Shown one piece after another: positions 35,727-46,882 of a stretch of 64,000 bases of DNA (the first letter of the stretch is position 1; each line of letters begins with the position of its first letter). This stretch comes from Diplocarpon mali (lineage: Eukaryota; Ascomycota; Leotiomycetes; Helotiales; Drepanopezizaceae): the NCBI GenBank assembly GCA_024741835.1, contig JAENRP010000056.1, forward strand, positions 1,444-65,443. The letters are read 5' to 3'. The notes under the pieces are model-generated. The model was given only the letters and a program-made list of their open reading frames with translations, did not search any database and was not told the DNA's origin. Both the position numbers and the translations under genes were made by a program.

Positions 35727-36342
35727 GTTGCCAGCGTATATGAATATTGAGGCGGTAGTGGTGAAGGCTTTTGGTGTCAGGTAAGAAGAGTATATCCTCA
35801 CACATTTCAGTAAAGAGGATGTGGTATAAATGCGAGATCAAGTCAGCATGAGCCTCACACACGCTAGCCTGCCGAGGGACGCTAGCAGGAAACGCGTGAT
35901 CAGGTGACAGCTGCCTAGTGGATTGATCTGACTGAGGCAGAACCCCGCACTGGTGTCGGCCCAGGTGGTCTCGGCTGGCAGAGAGGAGAGAGCATGCATC
36001 GATAATTGGTGGCCGTCCCGCAGGAAATGGATGCACAGCTCCAAGAAATGCCGCGGCAAGTTGCAGGCAGCAGACATCGTGCCACGCCAGGCATCTGCCT
36101 AAGGCGCCGAAGCTAGGTAAGGTAAGTAAGGCGGTTGGTGTAGATAGGCAAGAGCACATAGGTCACGAGACCTCGCGACTGACCGCGTCAACCTCACCGT
36201 TTTTCTTCGGAGCAGCAGCTCCTCCTCCATCATTCCTTTCGACAACATCACCCATTTCGCGTCTGGAATCATCACCAGTCTCGCATTCTGTCAAGATTCT
36301 CACGATCCCCTCACCACTAAACACTCCAACAGGCCAGCCACC
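35727..36342. promoter_or_regulatory. Divergent upstream region, F-box gene / PARP relic
   Basis: Non-coding gap between the F-box start and the start of the PARP relic on the other strand. Short frames on the minus strand (up to 149 codons at 35710-36159) show no recognisable domain and overlap the F-box N-terminus out of frame. Confidence 0.4.
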
Positions 36343-37542
36343 ATGGCGCTCACGAAAGCGGATCGTGCATCGGCACCACTCCAGAGATGCAGTCTCGCCC
36401 TGAGCGGGGCCTTCCCAGGATGCTCTCAAGCCGCAGTAGACGAAGAACTCATCCAGGCTTTAGGAGCGAGGCTGTCGAAGACTGTCAATAGTGACACTAC
36501 CCTCCTCATCACCTCGGACAGTGACTTCGCGAAACCATCCGTCAAGGCCAGCCTAGCAAAACCATATGGCATCCAAATTGTCAAGCTGGCATGGCTGGAG
36601 GACTGCTTGGACCATGACATGAAGCTGTACGAGAAAAGCTACGGGCTGAACTCGGATGCTGCTGCACCGGACGCCCGTCAATCGACTGTTTAGTCCAGAG
36701 GCACCCGGAAGCGCAATGTTGCCGTGTTCTACGCCGACACGGAGGAGCGGGGGAGAGAGGAGGACGAGCCTCAAGCCAAGAAGAAGAACAAGCCCGTGGG
36801 CGCCAGTGTTTCCCAGCCCAAGGACACACGGGGTTCGGAGATCACTGCGAGCCCCATACCAGAGTCCAAACTAAAAAGACCAACCGCCGAGGGCGAGACC
36901 AATCTGGCAGCTCTGAGCTACATCCGGATCTCCGTCGATGAGGTCTGCCCACTCACTCCCTATACAGTCTACGTGGATCGGGATCGTGTCATCTATGATG
37001 CTACCCTCAACCAGACCAATGCCAGCAACAACAACAACAATAAATTCTACCGCATCCAGGTACGCTCTGTTCCTCGATGAGGACTGTATCCGGACACTCC
37101 TGGCTTCTCAAAAATGATTGCGGCTACAGAACCTGGACCAGGTGGGGTAGAGTAGGCGATAGCGGGCAGAGTGCCAACCTTGGCGACGGCTCACTGCAAG
37201 ATGCTATGCGTCAATTCGAATCCAACTTTAAAGTTGAGAGTAGTCTCGAGTGGTCAGGTCGTTTAGACAAGCCAAGATCAGGCAATCACGCTTATCGAGC
37301 GCAGCTATACGGAGGATTCCGGTGAAGAGCAGGAACCGAAGCTTAATAGCAAAATTGAGCCAGGCCTGAAGCAGGGGGCTGCTCCCGAGTCGAAGTTAAC
37401 AACTGCTGTACAGGACATGATAGAGTTGATCTTCAACCAGCAATACTTTGCCGTTACCATGATTGACCCGAACTATGACACCAACAAGCTTCCACTGGGA
37501 AAACTGACCAAGAGCACCATTATCAAAGGCTACCAAGATTAG
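36343..37542 (+). pseudogene. Truncated poly(ADP-ribose) polymerase (PARP) relic
   Basis: Remnant of a fungal nuclear PARP, the DNA-break-activated enzyme that makes poly(ADP-ribose). Order seen: BRCT domain (RCSLALSGAFPGCSQAAVDE ... PYGIQIVKLAWLEDCLDHDM) at 36388-36615, basic linker (AKKKNKPVGASV), WGR domain (NKFYRIQ / LLKNDCGYRTWTRWGRVGDS, GQSANLGDGSLQDAMRQFES) at about 37036-37260, and the beginning of the PARP regulatory domain (SKLTTAVQDMIELIFNQQYF, PLGKLTKSTIIKGYQ) to 37538. Damage: in-frame TAG at 36691-36693 (CAG would fit), no usable acceptor after the GTACGC donor at 37059 although the WGR sequence resumes at about 37108 in another frame, a one-base frameshift near 37292, and an abrupt end at TAG 37540. 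The helical remainder of the regulatory domain and the whole catalytic domain are absent and were not seen elsewhere in the window. Confidence 0.85.
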
Positions 37543-38408
37543 CCAACTGACCATTTTAATAATGTGCCTACAAATGCATCGTGGAAAACCCGTGGGTTCT
37601 CGGTGCTATTGTTCATTCTTTTTTCGTAGCTCCTGCATATATCAATCGATCTTACGAATATTATCATGAATGCTTTCTTAACTTTAGAATTCTCGAGTCA
37701 TTCGAGCTTTCCAACGTGTTTTATTACTACGGCCAATTTCTGATAGAACACGGAAGGAGGACAAAGAAAATATGGTTTTGAAGTAAAGAAGCAATGATTG
37801 ATTTTACTACAGCTTGCAAACGGGCAGCAAACCATAGGTCTCTTTTCGCAGGGTTTTGTGATCCATCTCATTTGAAATCCGGCCGATCCGAATTTCTTGA
37901 TTCAGGACTTTATCCCTTCGGGCATGCATTAACTACGAAGGATGCTGCCAGCCCCGCTGAATATTGTTCCTTTCTCTCGAGGCTTCAGTCCACATGGCAT
38001 TGTGTAATCACGTACTCAGGGCGAAACAGGAGGATTACCTAAGCGCTGTGCTAAGTAATCGAACAAGACTTGATCTGATATCGTGATATTGATTCTGCCA
38101 TCGAAATAAAAGGCAGAACTTAAAGTGTTATAATGCAATGCTTTTGCGGTGAAGTTGAAGAAATTTTCAAGGTCCAAATAATACCTAGGGAACAACTGCC
38201 ATTGTTTGCTTTCGGCGGCTCGCTTAAATGCTCGGCTGTATCCCAACAGCAAAGGAAGCGAGCTTCCCACAATTACCCACGACAAGAGATAGGAGACGCA
38301 TGAAAAAACTTTACAAAGAAACTCGAATCGACGGCGTATTCCACTTCCCTAGTATCCAAACACCGCTACGCACTTCCGCAAGATCATATCTCTGAATTTC
38401 TAAGCAAG
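37543..38408. other. Non-coding stretch downstream of the PARP relic
   Basis: AT-rich sequence without a supportable gene. The minus strand 38285-38016 holds an 89-codon frame (AFKRAAESKQWQLFPRYYLD, LENFFNFTAKALHYNTLSSA) that is protein-like in composition and might be an exon remnant, but it has no domain or splice support. Confidence 0.4.
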
Positions 38409-41400
38409 ATGGCGGACCCTCCAGCTCCTTCTGCACCAGATACTACAGCACCAGTATCGCGGGGTAAGCGTTCCATCTCTCAAGCTTCTTAAGTAATCAG
38501 CATCATACTGACTGAATGTCTGGGTATTATCCTCGTATCGACAGAAATTGCCTTGCGAGGAAATGATACGATCATAATCGGTACAAATGGTACTACTTCC
38601 AGGATTTCATGGCTTGCAAAAGATTCACTATCGTACTACTCGGCCCAGGAACGAGCCTTGAAATCCGTTACTGCAACAGATGAGATACATACCGGGAGTA
38701 TGCTAATTGCTACGTATGCAAGAGTGGCAGATGCAACGTAAGTCTTGTCCGTTGATTGTAGATAGCAGGACACCAATTGATAACAATGTAAGGGTTGATA
38801 CTCAAACATCCTCAATCCTGAGCTAAAGTGTGGAAAATATCAAAAGCAAAGGCTCTATTCTGCCTTCCAAATCAGGCTTTAGTCCTCGAAACTCAGTGAC
38901 TAGATCGATGGACTCTCGTTGGGCGCGCGATCAGAGTTCTGCGAACAAAGAATCAAAAGAATCAAGCCTCGGCACCATGAAATATGCAAGTTTCGATACT
39001 AAAAGAAGCAGAGAATCGGAACCAGGAGGTCTCCGGCTTACAAGCAAAGTCATATTCAACGAGAAAACATCCAATCATATTCATTGTAACGACCCGATGT
39101 TCAAGAAGAGCAATTTCGTGAATAGCGAGACCAGTCTTGATGCAAAGTGCAGCAATAACGCAACTACGTTGACTGAAATCATAGAATATTGGTATGATTC
39201 TGGTGCAAGTTCTTTTATATCTCGCTTAGATGATGAGGAAGATACACAGTTACATGATACAAGAATCGAGCGGCCGGCTCTCTCTGGCGATCTAGCATTC
39301 TCATTGAAAGTTCCCAAAAGCACACTTATCCCAATTCTGAGAGAATTGGCTAGGTATTTTTCACGTCAAAGTATGTTAGAGAAAACCACGAGTTGACCGT
39401 CAACATCACCAAAGAAAAGGGATGCCAAGAAGCCATCGGCCGAAACGCCAGACGCTATCAGTAATGATAAACACACACGGAGCACGATTGATTATTTGGA
39501 CGACTGGCATATAGATAAATTTTTATCCGGAACTGAAGAAAGAGCGCTCTCCAACTTGAGATCCCCGGCCGATCTTACAAGGAAAACATCCTTGATAACA
39601 ACGGTGTGGGGAGAGTCTACTAACACGAAGAAATCTCCCGGCAATTCAAATTCACCTGTTCCGGACTCTCATGAAGTCATCTCAACTACAGAGGAACATG
39701 TAATGAAGGCAGTTGTCTCATCAGAGGGAAACGGACCAGCTGGGAAAACTTGGAACGATGTGTCAAAGAGCACGCCATCATTACCAGCTGCTGAAATTAC
39801 GGTCGGCAATCCGAGTCCATCTATCAGTAGTAAGCTTTCGCATGTGGAGGATAAAGAGCCCGCAAGACGAGTAAATCTTCATACAGAGGACAACACAAAA
39901 CGAATGACGGCCAGGAGGTTGGGCTTTTTCCTTACCAAGGTGAGAAAGCTCAAATCAACAGGGAAAAATCTGCTAAACTGGCACGAGAGATTACATCTGA
40001 TCTCTACTCCATCATTGAACATTTAATGGCCGAAGGAGACAGCCATAACAGGAACACCACGGAACTGCAAGGCGCATAGCATCGGATGGTACAAGCAAAG
40101 GATACGTTGGATACGGCCCAGATGCTGCGCCAGCTTACAGAGAACCACCACGGCCGGGGTCTTCTAAAGTCGTATACGGTCTTAATCCATAATTACCTTT
40201 TGCTATCGTAGGGCATATCGTGAGCAGCCGCGTGCCTATCGAAGCCTCAGGCGCTAGATAGGAAGACTTATTCCTAGCTGAAAGCGAGAACGAGGAATGT
40301 TATAAAAGATTTTGTTGCACAGGTGAGGAAGAGACATCATTTTGCTCGCAAGGATGGGATAGTCTTAGAGGGGTTCCAATGGCAGATACTGTCGATCTGC
40401 GAGGATAAGTTGAGCGAGTCTAGAATCGTTGTTCGACGAAGCGTTTCCCGAGATCAACGTAGAAGTGGATTTCAATTGGTTTTTGCTGCGCATATAATGA
40501 ATGCAAGTTGAGCCTGGTCTCGCATTGTGCAGCTAGACGTAGTTTAGAGGGAAAGCTTTATTAGCAAGTGATGAGAGCTATCCACCTTGAAGGAAAGGAG
40601 GCGACGTTTTCTTTGCGGAAAATGGATCGATTCTGTATCTATGCGACTTGGTAAACTCTCTGCTTAAAGTCCATACTTCAACATCATCGAAAGCCAAAGC
40701 CTATACCCACTCTAAATTATTAAACAGCACTCAGGGTGCAGAAATGACAACCTCCAAAGCAGTAGACGAATTTAAATCGAGCGTTCTGAACACCTTATGA
40801 ACACCAAATATGCGTTGTCTTCAACATGGCAATTATCAGGAGGAAACTCAAACTTCGTACGCCGAGCGGGTCTATTGCAGCCACCTGAAGAGGAGACGAT
40901 AGATTTACTCGTTAAGTACAGAGAAGAGAGAATAGCCAGGCCATCGCTCTCGCAGATAGGATACGCACAAATCTTTGCGCATGACACTTATCTCCTGAGT
41001 AAGAGCCTTTTTATTGACATCGTTACAGGAAGTCGAAGTTGACTTATTGAAAGCCATGCGAGAGTTCTAGACCAACCGAGATGGAGCGAGGCCTTTTGAT
41101 GTTGCAGTTATAATTCCAGATTTTCCATAATCAGAACGCTAAATTGTAATTTCGTATTTCAGAACCTTTCCAATATCACCAGGCCTTAGATTTAGTGCCG
41201 ACAACAAGATTTCGCAAACAGTGTCTTCATCTGGGTATAGCTCTAGCCCAGTACATCGCTGCACTTCAGTTATCATTCCAGCGGGAAGTTGCGTAGATGT
41301 TTGGGTAAAAGCACGGAAATTTCCGATTTTTGAAGCAAATGAACAGTTCCGACTAGCTCCTCGATCGTATGAGTCGATTCTTTATCACTCTGCAGGGGGC

Positions 41401-41989
41401 GATTGCATTGTTTATATAAGTCAAATTGCAAGCGTTGGAGGAATTGGTAGTCCTAGCAGCTCTGAAGCTGCCACACGGGAACTCTGTTCAGGGAGAGACA
41501 GCATCTTCCATACCTGAAAAAGAAAATCACTCATACACATACGCACACATAAATATATATCCTTGGGATAATTCTTCTAGCGATGAATCAGTATCCTTAT
41601 CCAAAAGTCCCCATTCCAAACCGGTGTCGCAAAACCCCTCTACATCGTACACTGGGAACAAGCCAACCTCGGCATTGCAGCCCTAGGCCACCATGATTCT
41701 CGGGGAATTAGATGCCATCAGCCTCGAAACAGGCGCTGATACTGGATCCTGGAAATTCGAAGACTATGGCCAAAGACTCGGATCATCGGACGAGGAACAG
41801 ATCTTCAGAATTGCTATACAATTTGGTATGCATCTCTTGGCTTTCACTGACTTTGCTGGTTGGGAGAGGGAGACGATGAGGGCACTCGGTGATTCTAGCG
41901 AAAGATATCATTATGGGTGGTTGGAAGGGGAAGAGGGGGTGGTTATAGAAAGATGGAGGTTGAAATGCTTGTTTTCGAGAGGAGGATGA
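38409..41989 (+). pseudogene. Large decayed multi-exon gene, family unknown
   Basis: Begins like a normal gene: ATG 38409, exon to 38463, intron GTAAGC...ACAG, exon 38545-38737, intron GTAAGT...TAAG, then a long exon from 38793 that carries on in one frame to about 39960 (GGLRLTSKVIFNEKTSNHIH, LDDWHIDKFLSGTEERALSN). Breaks: TAA at 38824, TGA at 39394, a frameshift in an A-run near 39965, and TAG at 40077. After a poorly readable middle, one frame runs from 41162 to 41989 (RFRKQCLHLGIALAQYIAAL, KLQALEELVVLAALKLPHG, then SDEEQIFRIAIQFGMHLLAF and WLEGEEGVVIERWRLKCLFS) with five stops, all TAA or TAG. I did not recognise the family. It may be one gene or two adjacent decayed genes; the 3' part is the best preserved. 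Confidence 0.7.
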
Positions 41990-42551
41990 GTACTAGATCA
42001 CTTGTTGAAACAAATCGGTCCCTTCTCAGATACTTAAATATTTGAATATTGAAAAATAGTATGTATGAATGAACTTAGACGCCACAATATGAGAAAAGAA
42101 GCTCTACTAATAATCCATTTCATCCTTCACAGCCTTTCTGGTAGGCTCTTTTGGCACGTCAACAGTCCTAGCTGTGTTCGTTCTCGCTTCTAGATCAGCG
42201 AGAGTTTCCAAGGATAACCAGTGAGAGGCGAGCATTTCGACCTCTGAGGTATACATACTATATTTATATAAGACTTTGCCGCATTAATATCTGCTAAAGA
42301 TTGATCCTGATTTCTTGCAGGTGGTGGAAACGCTTTTGAGGATCTCTACACAAAGAATCTACAGCGACCTGGCCGCGCGAGCCTCCACAGAAAGTCAATC
42401 ACCGAATCCGGACCTTGAATCAATATAAGATACTTCTCACCGGTCTTATCAGCCAACGCGTCTGATATCTCCGAGCCTCAGTCGTGGATTTCAAACTATC
42501 CATCCTCAGTATGCAGTAACCATTCCGATAGCGAACCCAGCCAAGGCGCAT
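41990..42551. other. Intergenic
   Basis: AT-rich with short frames; nothing recognised. Confidence 0.4.
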
Positions 42552-42851
42552 CTACTTTCCGGGGGGAGCAGCCGATTTTCGAACCTCTGGATACGGATAA
42601 ATGTAGATAATGAGAATGGCTCCCAGCGCTCCGAGGACTATGGTGATGATATTGCGCAGTACTGGGTCGGTCGCTGGCGCACCGCGGAGCTTCTTGAGGG
42701 CCGGTTGCCAACTCTCGGGGATGAGAACCGAGATGTCTGAGAGGCGTGAGGAGGGGATATCGGGGAGCAGGGAGAGTTGTCTGAGGAGAAGTATCCGGAG
42801 GCTCGAGGGTAGTGCTGGTGCTGCTCCTGGAGCTGGAACGTCAGAGTCCAT
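42552..42851 (-). CDS. Possible small single-pass membrane protein
   Basis: Intronless 99-codon frame from ATG 42851. The first 60 residues are Pro/Ser/Leu-rich (APGAAPALPSSLRILLLRQL), followed by a charged patch (ESWQPALKKLRGAP), one clear transmembrane helix (NIITIVLGALGAILIIYIYP) and a short basic tail (EVRKSAAPPGK). The layout suggests a tail-anchored protein. The family is not recognised. Support is only its composition and the membrane segment within otherwise AT-rich, gene-poor DNA; it could also be the surviving 3' exon of a decayed gene. Confidence 0.4.
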   Translation of the reverse strand: MDSDVPAPGAAPALPSSLRILLLRQLSLLPDIPSSRLSDISVLIPESWQPALKKLRGAPATDPVLRNIITIVLGALGAILIIYIYPYPEVRKSAAPPGK

Positions 42852-44401
42852 ATTGTCGAATGGCGATGGAGCGATGCTGCATGGAACTCAGGGCTGTTGC
42901 TGTTTCTATGGATTAAATAAGAGATCGCAAGTCTCTTGGTGCTTGACAATTGTCTTTGTTGTATTATTTCATATCATCATTGATTGATTATGCCGGATGC
43001 GTCAAAGCAAGACCCCTCTCAAAGAAATACGATGGTTAGATTAGTGGCCCATGAGCCATTTTCAAAGTTTCTACAAGATAGATTATCATGGGAAAGTATA
43101 CAGAGATTATCTACTTCAGGGGCTTCAACGCATCTTTTGTCATTTAGACAGGGAAATTTTATTGACCATATCTTTAAAGCTCTGAATCATTCATAAGAAA
43201 ACGAAGTTCTCAGGTGATATAGTTTTTTCCAATAAAGACACAAATCTTAATTGTATTTTTCCAAGATGGCTGTTTGCGATTTTCTTTATCTGAAAAGGTC
43301 AAAAAAAGCCTTGCCAATCTCAAACACTTTCTCAATTGGGCTGCATTGAGCCACCCTTTTCTTTTTAAAATTGCTTTAGGTTCTTCATCTAGCAGTGAAA
43401 TTGTAAAATGCCAAGTTTTTTTTTATATTCATTTAATAGAAACTTGATATCCATTAGAAATAGATTAAACTACCACTACTATCCTACGATCCTTATCTTC
43501 GCAAGAGCAGCTCTATACCCATAAGTATAGCCCGTACTTCACCCATGGCTCGAGGCGAGTTGGGAACTGTCCTGATGCTGGGCCGGCGACTTGGGTTGTC
43601 ATAGGAGATGCAGGATGTGCGGATAATATGCTGTTAGGAATTATTAGAGAGTGCTTCTTGGTTTGAAACTATGCATCCAGAAAATACTTTCGTAGAATTT
43701 AATCAAAGGCCACTTTAGATGATGCAAACGGATTGTTGATGCAGATATTGCTTGTGGGGAACAACTATGAAGGACTGGGAGAGCATCTATCTAGAGCATT
43801 TCTTCTTTGTTGGGAGTATCAGAGGACGCATTTCAGCCCTTTGAAAGGTGCTTCAGGCGTTGTTAGGAAGTGAGCAGCATTCCACACTGAGGAATGGAGG
43901 GGATGGTGGCAGAACTTCAGGGAGGTCATGTGACGATGAACATTAGTCTTCAGGCAGCTTGGTATCTGCTGATATTGTGCGCCGTCTCATTACATTTTGT
44001 TAAAAGAAGATGCATGAATAAGCCGGAATATTCTGGCTTGTAAGGTATATTTACTACTTGGGAGGTTCGAAGCGAAGCGAGGCCCAAACAGACGTTGGCG
44101 AAAACTAATGTGATGACTCAGCATCGACATTTTAAATTCGGTTTCTTCCTGGCGCTTCTGCAGGCATCATCTTTCACCTCAACGCCACCGGTAGACAGGT
44201 ATAGTGATATATACTGCGGCATTCTTGTAAGCCTCGACTAACTTTAAGCCCAGTGCCAGCTCTTAATCCAAACATCGAGCCTCCGATGCTACTACACCTG
44301 TCGCGCCGATCTCAGCCCTTCGTCACATGACACATCCCAACTCGAGATGAGCCAACCTTTCCGAATCATTCGTGCCCGAATTATTGAAAGCGTCTTGGAG
44401 A
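42852..44401. other. AT-rich intergenic region
   Basis: No supported gene. It has long A/T-rich tracts (43200-43480) and only short frames. The last few hundred bases are upstream of the gene at 44402. Confidence 0.4.
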
Positions 44402-45433
44402 ATGGCGGCCACAAGGAACTCCGTCGAGATCAAAAAAGTCACGGCATCGTCCCGTTCTCTAATCAGGCGTATCAGATTCAATCGCCCGCCGCTTTGTTTC
44501 GGAGTAACACGCTACGTGATCGATGGGGAATACGATGAACAAGTTTTTCGCCGCTGGGTTACCCCTAATATCATCAAGGCTCCCAGTAACAGATTCACGG
44601 TTGAGGGCGATGCCACTGCAAAAGCCGATCCCCTTCGCCATCCAGTGATCCCCGAGCGGGTGTTGAGACCCGGGAAGCGATGTCTTGCCCAGCTCTCGCT
44701 GCTCGTCACCTCGAGTACGGTGTCTCCTATTATGCGGATGCTGCTCGGGGAGGACGGGAAAGAAGTTTTCCCGGGTCTAGAGAATCAGATTGCGTACAGA
44801 GACGCAAATTTGCTCCGTGTTACTCTCCGACACCAAGCTACGCTCCCAAGCGAGCATTTCTACGATTCTATTCTCCGGACTATAGCTCATAATCAACAGC
44901 CTTTTCCCATAAGATTCAATCGGCCATTCGCCGCCTCGGGTAAAAAAGGAGCCTTTAGACTGGGCTTCAACATAGCGTGCCCCCAGCTCATGGAAGTGGA
45001 GCGGATGATGACCTTGGCTATCGACGAGAAATTCACCGGCCACCAGAAGGAGAGAAAATTAGCAGGGAGTAGCCCAGCGAGAGCAAAGAAAGAATTTCGT
45101 CCTGCGCTGACGGCGCTCAACGGTCTTTCGGGTGAGCTCGCGAGCAAACTTCGAAACCACTTTGATATCTGGCTTGGCAGTGGAGCATCGGGGAAGGAGA
45201 TGGCTGTGGGACTAGAAGTCGTATATCAATGGTCAGCTCTTCCACCGGTGACAGCATCTCATGAGAAACCTAGTATCGATGCGATCAAGGAATCGGGCCA
45301 GAAGAGGGTAGAGAAGAGATTCATGTTTACAAAGGAGGCCGGGGATAGGATGGACAAAGTCCGTGATGAGGATTTCTGGAAGAGCGTTGGAGAGAAGTAC
45401 CGACAAGATTTAAATGTGAAATTGACTTCCTGA
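44402..45433 (+). CDS. 2'-5' RNA ligase-like (2H phosphoesterase fold) protein with altered HxT motifs
   Basis: Intronless, 343 residues from ATG 44402 (GAGAATGG context). The middle and C-terminal parts follow the pattern of fungal 2'-5' RNA ligase superfamily proteins: a first strand LLRVTLRHQATLPSEHFYDS where HxT is expected, a helix, then QPFPIRFNRPFAASGKKGAF followed by a strand (RLGFNIACP) and a helix, then FRPALTALNGLSGELASKLR where the second HxT is expected, and AVGLEVVYQW where family members end with GLxLWxY. Both catalytic histidines appear replaced (R-V-T and A-L-T), so the protein is probably not an active phosphoesterase and may only bind RNA or nucleotides. The N-terminal 120 residues have no recognised domain. 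The assignment is by pattern, not by search. The gene is convergent with the cellulase. Confidence 0.55.
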   Translation: MAATRNSVEIKKVTASSRSLIRRIRFNRPPLCFGVTRYVIDGEYDEQVFRRWVTPNIIKAPSNRFTVEGDATAKADPLRHPVIPERVLRPGKRCLAQLSLLVTSSTVSPIMRMLLGEDGKEVFPGLENQIAYRDANLLRVTLRHQATLPSEHFYDSILRTIAHNQQPFPIRFNRPFAASGKKGAFRLGFNIACPQLMEVERMMTLAIDEKFTGHQKERKLAGSSPARAKKEFRPALTALNGLSGELASKLRNHFDIWLGSGASGKEMAVGLEVVYQWSALPPVTASHEKPSIDAIKESGQKRVEKRFMFTKEAGDRMDKVRDEDFWKSVGEKYRQDLNVKLTS

Positions 45434-45491
45434 TGCGAATGAACTCTTGATTACTATGCTACAGATAATACAGGAACTATACACGCCCATA

Positions 45492-46882
45492 TCATGTCCG
45501 GTACGTATTAATCTTAGTATAAGTACTTCCAATTTCGCCCCACTTAACATTGCTCCAGGTGACTCTTGGGTTCGGCTCGACATTGACGATGTTCTTGGGA
45601 TCACCCTCAGTGGCGCTACACGGGCCAGCTTTGCCACTATCAAGCCAGGTCAAGAATCCGGTCGTGTCCCACCAGATGGAAAAAATGAGCACCATGCCCC
45701 TCTGCAGCGCACTGCCCATCTGAGCAGTGGCACCTAGGGCCATGTACCGCTCCGCAACTCCAGGGGGACCACACAGCTTATCGTTGACGGAATCTATTCC
45801 AGTCAAATCTGTCTGGTTGGTGGCCGGGTTTTTGACGACCGAGTTCTGGATGACCCTCCCATCCTGGATATACATGCGGCGGATCTCGCTCAAGGTCCCG
45901 TTGAGTGCGGGAAACTGCGTGACGACCGTGAAGGGGCGGCTGGTGTCGACTGTGAAGGTACGGTTGGTCTCTGGTGAGATACCGGAGCCGTAGTACGACT
46001 TGTCGCCCTGCGCGTAGGGGTTGAAGCCGCAGCCCCATTTGTCGCAAACGCCGTTGAACTCACAATCCGCGCCCTTGCATTCGTAGAGGTTTGTGATGTT
46101 GCAGGGGTGGGGGACGACAGTTGTCGCCCGGGAATTGGCTTCCCAGATGTCCATTTCGTTGCAGCAAGATCCTTTGCCTTCAAGATTGCCCTGCGTGCTG
46201 TTCAGCGATCCTTCACGTGGATCTTTTCTCCCGAGACAGGAGAAGACGCTCGAGAGAATAGAATGGGAAAGGAACTAAACAAACTCACCACTCCGTTGAT
46301 AAAAGGCGTGGAATAGCACTGCGCATCGCAATACCCGCTACCATACGCCGCACCCGTGGGATTTAACTCACCCTGGGCGCCCCTGAAATCCATCTCCGAC
46401 AAATACAGGGCACCGTTCATGCCGCACGGCATCTTGCTCGTCTCGACATCGAACGTGAGTTCTTTTCCTAGCAGCTGCAAGTTCTCATAACCCTGCTCGG
46501 TCTCGTCCATCAGATACACCCTCGGGCTGACCACGACTCCAGTGCTGTTTATCTGGCTAAGCTCGATGGAGCTGCCTCCGGTCTTGACGCCGTGGGCCTC
46601 GTAGTTGGAGATGCCATCTATGACACAGTTCTGGTGGCAGGCCTCCTTGGTCGGGCAGGCGGTGGAATTGATCGCGGTGCCCGCGCCGCAGCTGTACTGC
46701 GGAGCGGCTAGCTGCGAGATGGGGTGCGTGAGCTGGTCGAGCACGACAAAGAGGTTCTTCTGCACACAGCCGCCATAGAGCGAGCACTCGTATGCTTGCA
46801 GCTTGGGGTGGACCTCGGGGGTCGGGCCCGGAGTCATGGCGCTGGCCACGCCGAGCAGAAGAAGGAAAAATGGGCCGGCCAT
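45492..46882 (-). CDS. Glycoside hydrolase family 7 endoglucanase (Cel7B-like), secreted
   Basis: Secreted retaining cellulase cutting beta-1,4-glucan. Exons 46882-46289 and 46190-45492 give 430 residues. A signal peptide (MAGPFFLLLLGVASAM) is followed by the mature N-terminus with many cysteines (YECSLYGGCV, CGAGTAINSTACPTKEACHQ, NCVID). The family signature SCCNEMDIWEANSRA supplies the nucleophile Glu210, Asp212 and acid/base Glu215. The motifs MPCGMNGALYLSEMDFRGA and CDAQC belong to the fold, and DTSRPFTVVTQFPALNGTLS followed by IRRMYIQDGRVIQNS is of the endoglucanase rather than cellobiohydrolase type, which has longer tunnel loops. There is no C-terminal linker or CBM1; the protein ends just after TWSNVKWGEIGSTY. 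Several N-glycosylation sequons are present (NST, NIT, NRT, NGT, NQT). It looks intact and functional. Confidence 0.93.
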
